Origin: Viola odorata
Lineage: Eukaryota > Streptophyta > Magnoliopsida > Malpighiales > Violaceae
Length of the DNA stretch: 64,000 nt
Assembly (NCBI GenBank): GCA_963691705.1
Contig: OY829540.1
Coordinates: forward strand, 940,001-1,004,000
Direction: 5' to 3'
Position 1 is the first letter of the stretch; every line of letters starts with the position of its first letter. The notes beneath the pieces were generated by a model, which was not told where the DNA came from, did no database searches, and saw only the letters and a list, made by a program, of their open reading frames with translations. Made by a program: the position numbers and the translations under genes. Shown piece after piece: positions 1-10,317 of this stretch.

Positions 1-841
1 CAGGATTGTGCCCCCGAGCTCCTCCCTTTGCTTATTGCTTGGAGCTGCTATTTATAGGAGAAATGGAGATTGAGGGCTGATTGAGGGAGTAGAGATGATG
101 ATGATGGTTAGATAGTAGGCTTGGAAAATTGAGAGGGTGAGGCTCGAGGCTGCTGGTCGCGTCGGAGGGACGATCGAGAAAGTCGCGAGGATCAAGGGAG
201 GAAAGGAGGGATGAACTGATTTCTCTAGCTCCTGCGCAGAAAGGTGGTGAGAAATAGGGGAAAACCTATTAATTAGAGAACCGTTTGATCTTGGTTGACT
301 TGTAAGTCAACCAGATCAACGGTTAAGATCAAATCTTGATCTTCCCTTTGATTTATCCTGGTTTGAACAGGTGGTACGAACAGTTTTGCCTGAAAGTGAA
401 TATAAACTCGGATTGAAGTCACTAAAATGTAGAGTAAAATAAAATAAAATTATTAATACACAGTAAATGGTGAAAATTTCGCTACATAGTTTGATAAAAA
501 ATATTTACTTATAAGCAATAAAAGTTCGGGCGTAATAAAATACTAAAATAAAAATTGAACGAAACGGAAAGAGATAGCACGAGTTAGAAAAATAATAACA
601 GATAAGTAGCTAATGAGCAGAATTGTTCGACCATCGGTTTCGAGAATTTTACTCGGGACCGATACTGGTTCGAACGAAAAAAGTGATAAAAACGCGAAAA
701 AAGTATGAAATAAAATTTAAATGACCTAAGGCATGCGAATAAACATCAGATTGACGAGAATTAACAGAAGTATGATTTTAGGAAATTGATGACAAAAATG
801 CAACACATGAAAAACTTTAAATCTAAAATCGGGTAGCAACA
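1..841 (-). mobile_element. Ogre-like LTR, partial (element E5)
   Basis: Read on the minus strand, the LTR starts at 841 with TGTTGCTACCCG, matching the TGTTGATACCCG start of the full LTR at 17140-21060. Both also share a block around GGTTGACC/AGATCAACGG and a TATA box (CTATAAATAG at 48-57, minus). The two LTRs otherwise differ, so they are from related but distinct elements. No purine tract precedes the start at 842, and the flanking reading frame (antisense gene A) is cut in mid-frame. This end is therefore an insertion boundary, and the rest of the element lies left of base 1. The expected 5-bp target duplication is CCAGG (842-846); its partner is outside the window. Confidence 0.75.
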
Positions 842-2946
842 CCAGGTTATCTGGAGACCCATGGATCCGGAAGTCGCGCAATCACCCAGTACTTTTACAT
901 GCGATGTGGTTCTGAAAGCCGAGCTGGAGGAACACGGTATCACCTTTCCTCCCGGGTATGAACCTTTTATTCCTGAAGGTCATATGCGGCTTCACAACCC
1001 GGCGTGGGGTTTTTGTAGGCTACTTTATTTTAAGATGTTCCTTTATGGTTTCCGCTTTCCCGTTCATGAATCAATACTAACACTGCTGCGGGAGCACAAC
1101 CTTAATCCTGCCCAGATAACTCCCTCTTCTTGGTGTGCGGTTTATGCTTTTCTTCGCGCTTGCGAGTTGAAGAACATTTTCACTCCATCTCTCAATTTAT
1201 TTCGCAAATTCTTTAGTATGAATTGTCATAATTGTTTAATCGAAATCACTCCTCAGTGGGATGACGCGTTCGTGCAGTCGTTCTGGCAGCAGTTTCGCGG
1301 CTTTGAGAAGGGTGTGGCTGATTGGAAAAGTAGTTTTTTCGTTCTCGAGCTACCGTCCCGTTTGTGGCGTATTAATTTCAACCAGGAGCTCATAGGCCCC
1401 GTTTGGATGAATCCCGCGATACTGACCAGAGCTGAGCTGGATCAGGCTAACGCTTTGTTAGACGAGGACACCTGCTATCGCATCCGTGATTTCGCATTAT
1501 TCAAGCCTCTGGAGGAGTGTGTTATAGGTGGGTCTGTCTCTTTTCATACTTTCTTTCTTTCTTTTTCATTCATCCTTGCACGTTTCTTTTATAGAGGATG
1601 CTAACGGTCAATTTCCAGGTGATACTGGCGCTCCTTTGAATGTAGCGCCGCTCCGAACTTTACCAGCCTCGCCTCCTGCCGAGGGCTCTAATCAGGAAAG
1701 CGTTCGACACCCTAGGAGGAGAACTAAGACGGTTGCCCGGGGAGGGCGAAGGCTCGGCGGCTCTGTCCGAGCTTCTCGTTTCGTGGAAAATTGGCTACCA
1801 GATCGTCGCAAGGGAATAGACTCTAGTCGAACCGCAACAAGGGTGATTGATAGCGACGACGAGGATATGGAAGCTAAGCCAGACCTTTGCCATGCTTCTT
1901 CTTTGCGTCGGAAAAGACTTCGAGTGGATGTGAGTGAACAGGCTACTGGGGCATCCTCTGCTGATGCGGTAACTATTTCTACACCTGTCGCTTCGCCTAT
2001 GGCAAGGACCTCTCAGCCAGTAAAGATTACTGAGGTTCCGGGTGTTACCTGCTCTACTGAGACGGAGGCCCCTCTGACAGCATGTCCTCCTCCTACAGCT
2101 GACGCTCATAATTCTCCGATTTCTCACTATATCTCTGACGTGGTGACCACATCTTCTGCTGCCGACTCGACTGCTGGGCTGCCGCCTAAAGCCCTTCCAC
2201 AACTGTTTTTCACTCCTATCTCAAATGTGTTTACTGAGGGTTCCTCTTCCGTTCTGTCAATTAATCTTTCTTACGGTGGCCCTGACGGGTCCCCAGCCTA
2301 TCGCATGAACTTGGCGGGATTCTGCTTTAACGGTCTCCGCGTTGTCGGGGTTCCCCAACCCTTTTCTAGAGATGAGTTTACCGCGCCCTTGATAGGGGAG
2401 ATGATGGGCTCCCGGGCAGAGAAAGAGAAATTTCTTCAGCTTCCTCCAACAGCCCGTCTCCGGCATGTTGTGAATGACTCTCTGGATACCTTCCATTATC
2501 TGAACTATCTGTTCGAGATTCATGATCGTGAGTCACGAAATTTCTCTAGCGCGATGTGTGTTCAGAAGGTGCAGCTTCAAAAATCGGCGGACCATGTGAG
2601 ACTGCTAACGCGTCTTCATGACAAGTCGCAAAAGGAACTGAACAGAGAGAGGTCTGCCGGGAAAGCAAAAATAGAGGTTCTGGAGGCAGAGTTGGCATTG
2701 GAAAAGAAGAGAAATCTCCTTCTCCGCGAAGAGATGTTGGCTCGAGATGAGGAGTCTGCCAGGGCACCATTAAAGGAGGAGTTGTGGAGAAAGAAGGTCT
2801 TGAAGGCCTTCACTTCTGGATTTGTAGCCCGTTTCAAGGGTGATTCTTCTAATCCAGCCCAGGTTGCTGATTATATCTCTACCGTTATGGATGAGGTTAG
2901 CAAAGGTGGGAACGGTTCTTCTGTCCCAGAGGGGGAAGGGACCTGA
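842..2946 (+). CDS. Antisense retroelement gene A (LTR-proximal type), 5'-truncated
   Basis: Two exons, 842-1527 and 1595-2946, joined by a GT-AG intron in phase 1; the frame runs without a stop across the junction. The first ATG is at 861, but the frame is open back to the E5 boundary at 841, and homology with gene D (shared PSTFT followed by the N-terminal domain) begins upstream. The original start was therefore probably cut off by E5. The N-terminal ~220 residues resemble the 'putative gypsy type transposon' domain (NPAQITPSSW, FFVLELPSRLW). Then come an Arg-rich, Ser/Pro-rich middle with nuclear-localisation-like RRRTK, a conserved YRMNL..F...GLR..G motif and a coiled coil (about codons 370-430). 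The function of this family is unknown. It lies antisense to E2 gag-pol. Apart from the lost 5' end it has no visible break, the best preserved of the set. Confidence 0.7.
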
Positions 2947-3619
2947 CGGTAACGGTGGTGCGCGTCTTTTTCATCCGACGGGTGCCTCAAGTTCCGCAAC
3001 GGATTTCTGGGTCCTCCTTTGTTGCTATTCTCATTGTTATCTGTTTTCTTTTATTCTTTCTTGAAGATCATTTGACATTATTTCTTCTGTAATAATGCTG
3101 ACGTTATGTAACCCTTATTGCGCCATTTGATTCGTTGTGATGTTACCGTTGTTTCTTCATTATCTTCCTTGTATCGTCGCGTCGTACCGTTTGGTGAGGC
3201 TAGCACTGCTTTTTAGGTCATTAAATGCCGCAGTCCCCCCATTTGATGTGATTTGAAAAGTAATGATGAAGTGGGACACGTGTCCTTTCATGGAGAGGCA
3301 TTTGAAGCGAGCGTCTTCTAGGGAGACGCGAATGCTGAAGCGTTTCATCATTGTTTTAAAACTTAACCTTCTCGCGCGTGTCTTTCTTTTTGACGCGCTG
3401 CTTCGCCATGTGTCAGTTGCTGATTGGTCGTCCCCTTTCCGGGTTATATATAATGTTATCCCTACCTTCTCTTTCTTTTTTAACCTCCTTTCTTGCACGC
3501 TGTTGTTTTCTAGACAAATAACCCGCGCCGCTTCTTCTTTCCTGGTCTGAGACTCCTGGTGTTCTCTTTTGCCAAGGTACACACCCTTTTCTTTCCTCCT
3601 CCTTTCTCCTTTGTTAGTT
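2947..3619. other. Spacer between antisense genes A and B
   Basis: No coding sequence is recognised. The left part is the 3' flank of gene A (T-rich). The right part is the putative promoter region of gene B, with a TATA-like box at 3445. A plus-strand frame at 3263-3550 is open but resembles nothing in the other copies. Confidence 0.5.
3445..3453 (+). promoter_or_regulatory. TATA box of antisense gene B
   Basis: TATATATAA lies about 165 bases before the ATG at 3620. Genes C, D and E and the small gene S2 also have TATA-like boxes upstream of their starts, which suggests that each antisense gene has its own promoter. Confidence 0.45.
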
Positions 3620-5930
3620 ATGGCTACAACTCATTCTGAGAAACCTGCCGAGGAAGGGGATCCTCACAGGTCTGCTGAGGAAGAAAAATTGATAGCACAC
3701 CCACTTCCCTTTATACATTGCCCTTAGTTCATCGTAAGCTTGTCGGGTCTAAGGCTCGATTTTCCAAAGATTATCCCGTGTATGCTGCTTCTGAATCACT
3801 TCGTCTGAACAGCATTTTGCCTGACAATAGTAGAATGTTGTATGCAAAGTTATTTGATTACGGGTTTTGTCTTCCCCTTGACCCGCTTGTAAAGTTGTTG
3901 TTGGCTGATTCTGACTTGGCTCCGGCTCAGTTGAGCCCCAACGCGATTTGCGTTGTTAGCGCATTTGCCGCTTTGTGCCGTTTCAAAGGGATTGCTTCTC
4001 CCACTTTGGCATTGCTTCATGATATTTTCCAGTTATATTCTCGCAAGGGGGTTATATCAACATCCCCCCGTTATGAAGATGACTCATTGAAGCCCTTTAC
4101 CTGGAAACTCATGGGCATCAAGTCTTCTGTTCCTCACTGGAAAGAAGAATTTTTTATAGTTGATCTGCCCGAGCCTTTGTGGAGGGCCGACTTTAATGAG
4201 GAGATCAAAGATGGGGCTTGGGGTAATCGGAAACCCTTTTCTGGCCTGGAGGACGGTTGGTTTAAGACGTTGCTTCAACTAGATTTCAGTGTTGACGCCC
4301 GTAAAGTAGCTAACGGGTTGGACATGGAGAAGTGCAAAAGGGGTGAGGGTTTGACCTTTTCCTTTTACGCTGCCAAGAAGTGCTAACGCTAACATTTTGT
4401 AACTGTGCAGTGCCTCCGCCTGGTTGGGAGCTTGAATATTTCCGAAGGAAAAGGAAACGGGAGCAAAAGAAGAAAGCTGAAGCCGAAGCCAGAGCCGCCG
4501 CGGCCGTTGCTGCTGTTACTGCTGAAGGAGAGACCAGTGTTATCGCTCCGGACATTGCCCGACTGCCTCCTCGTACTCGTGTTGCGAAGAAGAGAAGGGC
4601 TAGGCAAACGCGTGCTGCGTATCCCGTTTCCCCCCAGACTGCAGTCTCTTCGGAGACAACAGCTAACCCGATTCCCACTGGGATTCCTCTAGCTTCTTTA
4701 GGCACCCGGGTGTGTATTTTTCTCCTTTTACGGTTTGCGTTCTTTTCTCGCAACTTTCTTATTCTGTTTTTGTATTGTCTAGGAGGCCACCACTGTCTCT
4801 GCTCATTCTTCCTCTCAAGACGACATGTCTATGGCGGAAACCCTTCGAGAGCGTCAGAAGAAGGCCCGCTATGAGTTTCAACATAGCCCCTCGTCGTCTG
4901 CTGCTAATCCTTCTTCTGTGGCCCCTAGGGGTGGGAGTATGCCTGCTGAGCAGTTGCAGGGTACTGATTTCGGCGGTGGTCCTTATGTTTTGAGCGATTC
5001 TCCGATCTATTCTCACCCAAGTGTCCTTAATCTTGAAGCACTTGGGGGAGACGGGTCCTCTGTCCCTAACGCGGAAGGTAGCAGCAGTCGACCCGGTTCT
5101 CCTACTACTTTGCTTTTTGTTCCTGTGTCTCCTCCTGTTGCCGCGAGAGGTGGCCCTGTTCCCAGCTTGATGGCCCACGCCTCTTCATATACTCCTCCCT
5201 CCTGCCTACTCACCAGCTTAACCTGCGCTCCTTCCGGGATAACTATTTGCAATTTCCAGCGGATGCTGATCCTGATGCTGTCCTCGCGTCTACCTCTCTT
5301 TTGGCAGCCGAGATTATGTCTCTTCAGAGGGAGAGGGATGCCTTCGTGGCTAAGAGCCCACAGGAACGCATAAACTTTCTCCGCTCCCAAGCATTTTCCT
5401 CGTTCTGCCATCTCCATTACATGGATGAGGAGAACGCCAGGGTGGAGGCCAACGGGCAGGGGGAGCTGAATAGGCTACTGTCTGAGCGTCAGGGTTACGT
5501 GGATGCCCTTGCTGCTGCCAATCGGGAATCGGAGACTACCAGGCGGGAGGCCGCAGTTGCTGCGCAGGGGGCAACAACTGTTAAGCAGGAGATGGAGGCT
5601 ATCAAGCTTGCTCTGGAGGAAGAGAAACAGAAAAATGCGGTCCTGAGCGAACACCTTTCTCAAGAGGAGAGCGGGCTTTGTCAGGAAAGATAGAGAAATG
5701 CTGAGCTGTCTGCCGAGCTTGCTCTTTCTGCTGAGAAGAGCCGTTGGTATTTGAGGGAAGGTGGGGCCATCATGTCGGACGGTTTTATGCATAAGCATGG
5801 GATAGATAACCTTGACGTTGACTTTCTTGCTAGGTATTTTGATGAGAGGGCCTCCGACGCCACTGATGAGGGCTTCTTCCGCTGGAGATCTGCTCAACAA
5901 GGAAGAGGCAACGCACCACCCGCTCCTTAG
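3620..5930 (+). pseudogene. Antisense retroelement gene B (integrase-proximal type), broken
   Basis: Three exons: 3620-4342, 4411-4709 and 4784-5930, all with GT-AG introns; intron 1 is in phase 1, as in genes A, C, D and E. The ATG at 3620 was chosen because the frame runs into the N-terminal domain (ESLRLN, YGFCLPLDPL, LAPAQLSPNA, FFIVDLPEPLW). The middle has a basic stretch (RRKRKREQKKK) and Ser/Pro-rich sequence. The tail is a predicted coiled coil (about 5300-5900). It is close to gene E of element E3. Breaks: a frameshift near 3715, another near 5195 inside the conserved THQLNLRSF segment, and a TAG at about 5691. It runs opposite to E2 pol. The function is unknown. Confidence 0.7.
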
Positions 5931-6295
5931 ACATCATTCTTTATATGTTTTTTTGATTTTTGTGGCCGATGTGCTCCCCTTTATTTTGTAATATTGACAA
6001 TATTACTTCTTTTCTTGATCAGGCCGCTGCTTTTGAATGGACTTTCGTTATCTGCCTTGTTTCATAATACTGCTTGTACACATGTTCGCCCCTGGCGTTT
6101 GCTGCGTTACTTCTGCCCGTGTTGCGCTCAACTTCATGCCACCCTTTGTTGTTGGGGGAAACCTCTAGCTTTGTTAGGCCTGCCGTGACGGTGTTGTTGC
6201 GGTATGGATACCTTTCCACCTTTACTTCACTGGGTATCAACCGCTCGGTTACTAGCTGGAGTATCCTTTCTTTCCATTCGTCAAAGATTGGCTTG

Positions 6296-6640
6296 GGGCG
6301 TGCCTCGTCTTAATGAGCCGTCTGATCAGGACCGGACATCACAAGGATAGGATTTTCACTCCCAAGCGTTGAAACCTCGCGTCTCTGGATCATGCCTCGT
6401 CTTAATGGGCCGTCTATGTGAGCACGGTTACCACAAGGATAGGATTTTCACTTCCAGGACGGAGTTGGTCTCTCCTTGGGGCGTGCCTCATCTTACTGGG
6501 TCGTCTATGTGAGCACGGTTGCTATAAGGATAGGATTTTCACTCCCAACGCTTCGTTATGCCAGGGCGTGCCTCGTCTTAGTGAGTTGTCTGATCAGGAC
6601 CAGCCATCACAAGGATAGGATTTTCACTCTTGGCATTCTT
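6296..6640. repeat. Four-copy tandem repeat after E2 integrase
   Basis: About four units of 84-94 bases start near 6298, 6392, 6480 and 6564. Each contains GCCTCGTCTTA, a G/C-rich dyad around GATCAGGACC or GTGAGCACGG, and the constant AAGGATAGGATTTTCACT. The same unit, read on the other strand, is repeated in E3 at 59835-60290 at the equivalent place after integrase. Its role is unknown. Confidence 0.8.
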
Positions 6641-6729
6641 CACTACCTGCATATTTTCAACAGCAAACGCACGGAGAACATATTTAATTCATCTGTTAGC
6701 AAAACGTTGATATTACCAGATAGGATAGG

Positions 6730-9700
6730 CTAGTTTCGAGCGTGATATAGCTTCAGCCGAGCTATGTTCCAAGAATTCTGCAGGGGCGTTCCTTCGAGTG
6801 TTTCCAAATGGTAGGCTCCTCTCCCCACAACACGGGTGACGCGATATGGTCCATCCCAGTTTGGGCTAAGTTTTCCCATATGTTGCCCTGCCGCTCGCTT
6901 ATCTCTGAGCACTAAATCTCTGATTTTAAGCAATCGTTCTCTCACCTGCCTGTTGTGGTATTGTGCCATTTTCCTTTTGTAGTGCAGGGTTTTTAGGAGA
7001 GTTTCCTCGTGTTTTTCTAGTAGTGCGTCAAGGTTAGCGCGTAACCTTTCTTCATTAGTTTCTTCTTTGAAATGAGCCACCCGAAGGCTAACGGTGCTGA
7101 TTTCTACCGGTGTGACAGCTTCTGTTCCGTAGGCCAATGCGAAAGGAGTCTCTCCCGTGCTGACTTTGACAGTCATACGGTAGGCCCATAATACATATGC
7201 CAGTTCGTCTGGCCATTTCTTTTTGGAGCCTTCCAGGTTTCTTTTGATGCCAGTAAGAATGCTGCGGTTGGTCACTTCGGCCTGGCCATTAGTTTGGGGG
7301 TGTGCCACAGAGGAGAACCTTTGTTCAATCTAAAATTCCGCGCACTGATCCCTGAAGAATTGGCTTGTAAACTGTGTTCCATTGTCACTAATCAGTATGC
7401 GCGGTATCCCAAATCGCATAATGACTTGGTGTCTGAAGAAATGCTAGATTTTCTCTGCGGTGATGGTGGCTAGCGCCTCGGCTTCAGCCCATTTTGTGAA
7501 ATAATCCACCGCCACGACTACGAATTTTAATTGAGATCTGGCCTTCGGAAACGGGCCCAAAATATCGATGCCCCATTTAGCAAACGGGCATGGAGCGACT
7601 ATCTCTGAAATCTGCACGGCTAGTTTTCGAGGGATCTTGGCATATTCCTGACATTTCTGACAGGTTTTCACGAAGTTATGGCAATCTCTCCGAATGGTGG
7701 GCCAGTAGAACCCTGACCGAAAGACTTGAGATGCTAGAGTGTCGCTAGCGATGTGCATGCCACATATCCCTTCATGAATTTCTCGTAGTACATGCAGGCC
7801 TACTTGCTTCGTTATGCACTTAGCAGCAGGATGGGAGAAACACCTCCGTATTAACTCTCCATTGTAATATGTGCATCGCGCCGCCCGTTTCAGGATTTTC
7901 CTCCTTTCCGCGTTCTCCTCCGGTAGCTTATCATGTTTCAGATATTCTATCACTGGGGTTCTCCAGTCGCCTTCTATTTCTTCCACACAAAGCGATGCTT
8001 GTTCTTCCATGAAAGAAGGTGTGGGTAATTCTCCGTAGCACACATCATTGGGTATGGGGGCTTCTAAATTGGCTGCCATCTTGGCGAGACTGTCAGCCTC
8101 TTCGTTGCTTTCCCTGGGGATATGTTCAAAAGTGACCCGAGTGCCTTTTTCCTGCATCTTCGACAGCTCCCGCCTTACTTTGGCCAAGTATTGAATCATG
8201 ATGAGTTCTCTCGCTTGAGATTTCCCCAGAACCTGATCCATTACTAGTTTAGAGTCCCCCCGTATCTTTAAGCGCAGGCCGCGTTCCGCTTCCGAGACGG
8301 GTGTAGCTTCAACGGAGAAGCTGTTTCCTATTCTGAGTCCTGCTAACAACGCTTCGTATTCTGCTGCATTGTTGGACAAGGGTTGCAGGATTCTGATGGC
8401 GTATCGTATCTCCATGCTGTTTAGTCCGACTAGGAAAACACCTGCGCCTGCTAATTCTTGATTTTTCGCTCCATCCATGTAGATAACCCATGAATCTGCG
8501 TACGTTTCCGGGGACGGGAGACATGAATCCTCTGATTCTTCTTCTGACGCTTCTGTTAACGCTTCTTTTGTGAATGTGCATTCTGCTATGAAGTCTGCTA
8601 ACGCTTGGGCTTTGATAGCCGGTCTAGCTTTGTACTGCAGCCCATATTGTTCGAGCTCGATTGCCCAAATCAACATTCTTCCCGAGGATTCTGGCTTTCT
8701 AAAGATTTTTCTCAACGGCTGATCAGTGAGTACGGTGACGGGGTGGGCTTGAAAATATCGGTCCATCTTTCGCGTTGCCTGTATTAGGGCAAGCACTATC
8801 TTCTCGATGCGGGCGTATCGCAGTTCAGCATCTTTCAATATGTGGCTGACGAAAAATATAGGACGATGTATGTGCCCTTCACTTCATACAAGGACGGCAC
8901 TGACTACCTCGTCAGCGACGCCCAGGTATAGGTATAGCTCATCGCCAAATCCAGGCCTCGTTAACACTAGATCGGATGACAGGTAAGCTTTTAGTCCCAC
9001 AAACGCTTTCTCACATTCCTCTGTCCATCCGAAGGGGGCCTTGTTTCGAATGACTTTGAAAAAAGGTAAGCATCTCTCACCCTGTTTAGATATGAACCGT
9101 CCTAACGCGATGATGCGTCCAGTGAGCTTCTGTATTTCTTTGACAGTTCGAGGGGGTATCATATCCTGGATGGCCTTTATCTTTGAAGGGTTGGGTTGGA
9201 TACCTTTTCGGCTAACCACGTAGCCCAAGAATTTTCCCGTTTGGAACGTGAACATGCACTTCCTCGGATTCAGCTTCATTTTGTATTCTTTCATCACACT
9301 GAAGACTTCTTCCAAGTCGGTTAGGTGGTCTTTAAAGCTTCGAATTTTGACTAGGATGTCGTCCACGTAAGCTTCTACATTTCTCCCGATTTGCTTTTGG
9401 AAAACCTTATTCGCCATGCGTTGGAACGTTGCCCCGGTATTTTTCAGCCCAAACGGCATTGCAGTGTAGCAGTAAGTAGCCCTCAGGGTGATGAAGGTGG
9501 TTTTTTCTTCGTCTTCTATAGCCATGGGAATTTGATGATACCCGGAGTTAGCATCTAGGGAGCTTAGGTATGCGTATCCAGCGATTTGGTCGACCAACTG
9601 ATCGATTCGAGGAAGAGGATAGCAATCTTTGGGGCAGGCGCTGTTCAGGTCAGTGAAATCGATGCACATGCGCCAATCCCCGTTAGGCTTTGGAACCAAC

Positions 9701-10317
9701 ACAGGGTTAGCTAGCCAGGTTGGGTATTGGACTTCTCGGACAAACCCCGCGTCTGTGAGCTTTAGTAGCTCTTTCTCGATGGCTGCTATTTTTTCAGATG
9801 AAAAAGTGCGCCGCTTTTGTTGAATAGGCTTAGCGTCAGGGCTAACGTTTAACCAGTGTTCCGCGACTTCTCGTGAAATTCCAGGCATGTCTGCCGGTTT
9901 CCACGCGAATTCTCCTTTGCATTTTCTTAGCAGTCGGGTTAATTGCACATTCTCTTCGGGACTTAGCTTCTCACTGACCAAGAGGTTCGCGTCACTGTCT
10001 TCACTGATAGGTATTGACATCATCTGATCCAGCGGCTGAGTGCACTTTTCTTCTTTATCATCGAAGGGATCATCTGCTACGCATACGTACCGGTTGTAAC
10101 TCCTTTGAGTCATGAGCAGGTAGCATTCAGCGGCTAGCTTCTAGTCTCCTTTGATTGAGACCACGCCGTCCCACGAGGGATATTTCATTCGCAGGTGTTT
10201 TTGGGATATTGCGGCTCTAAAGCGATTGAGGAACGGTCTCCCCAGTATGGCATTATAAGGCAGCGTCAGGCCTACGACCAGAAATAATAGCTTCTCAGAG
10301 CGTTTGGATGTGTCTTC
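6730..10317 (-). pseudogene. E2 pol: reverse transcriptase, RNase H, integrase (broken)
   Basis: From 10113 down, the RT shows the YVDDILVK catalytic motif and the FLGYVVS segment of Ty3/gypsy RT. RNase H follows (YMDGAKNQ..AGAG, NNAAEYEALLAGL, RGDSKLVMDQV). Integrase has an H-H-C-C zinc finger (HVLREIHEG..., CQKCQEYAK), the D of WGIDILGPF and the DNGTQFTSQF block, and ends with the usual GPYRV..GAYHLE segment at 6730. In-frame stops break it: TAG near 10141, TGA at 8881-8883 (CGA expected), TAG at about 7441 (TGG expected) and TAG near 7330. A frameshift near 10318 separates it from the protease. The polyprotein would be processed by the element's own protease in virus-like particles; this copy cannot make it. 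Confidence 0.85.

Noticed and set aside
1..841. 3' LTR of E1, pairing with 17140-21060
   Set aside because: The two LTRs differ strongly after the first bases, there is no purine tract at 842, and the junction cuts a coding frame of E2. It fits better as a separate insertion.
4310..4753. Minus-strand frames across antisense gene B
   Set aside because: They are shadows of the basic and Ser/Pro-rich middle of gene B; no homologous frame is open in gene E.
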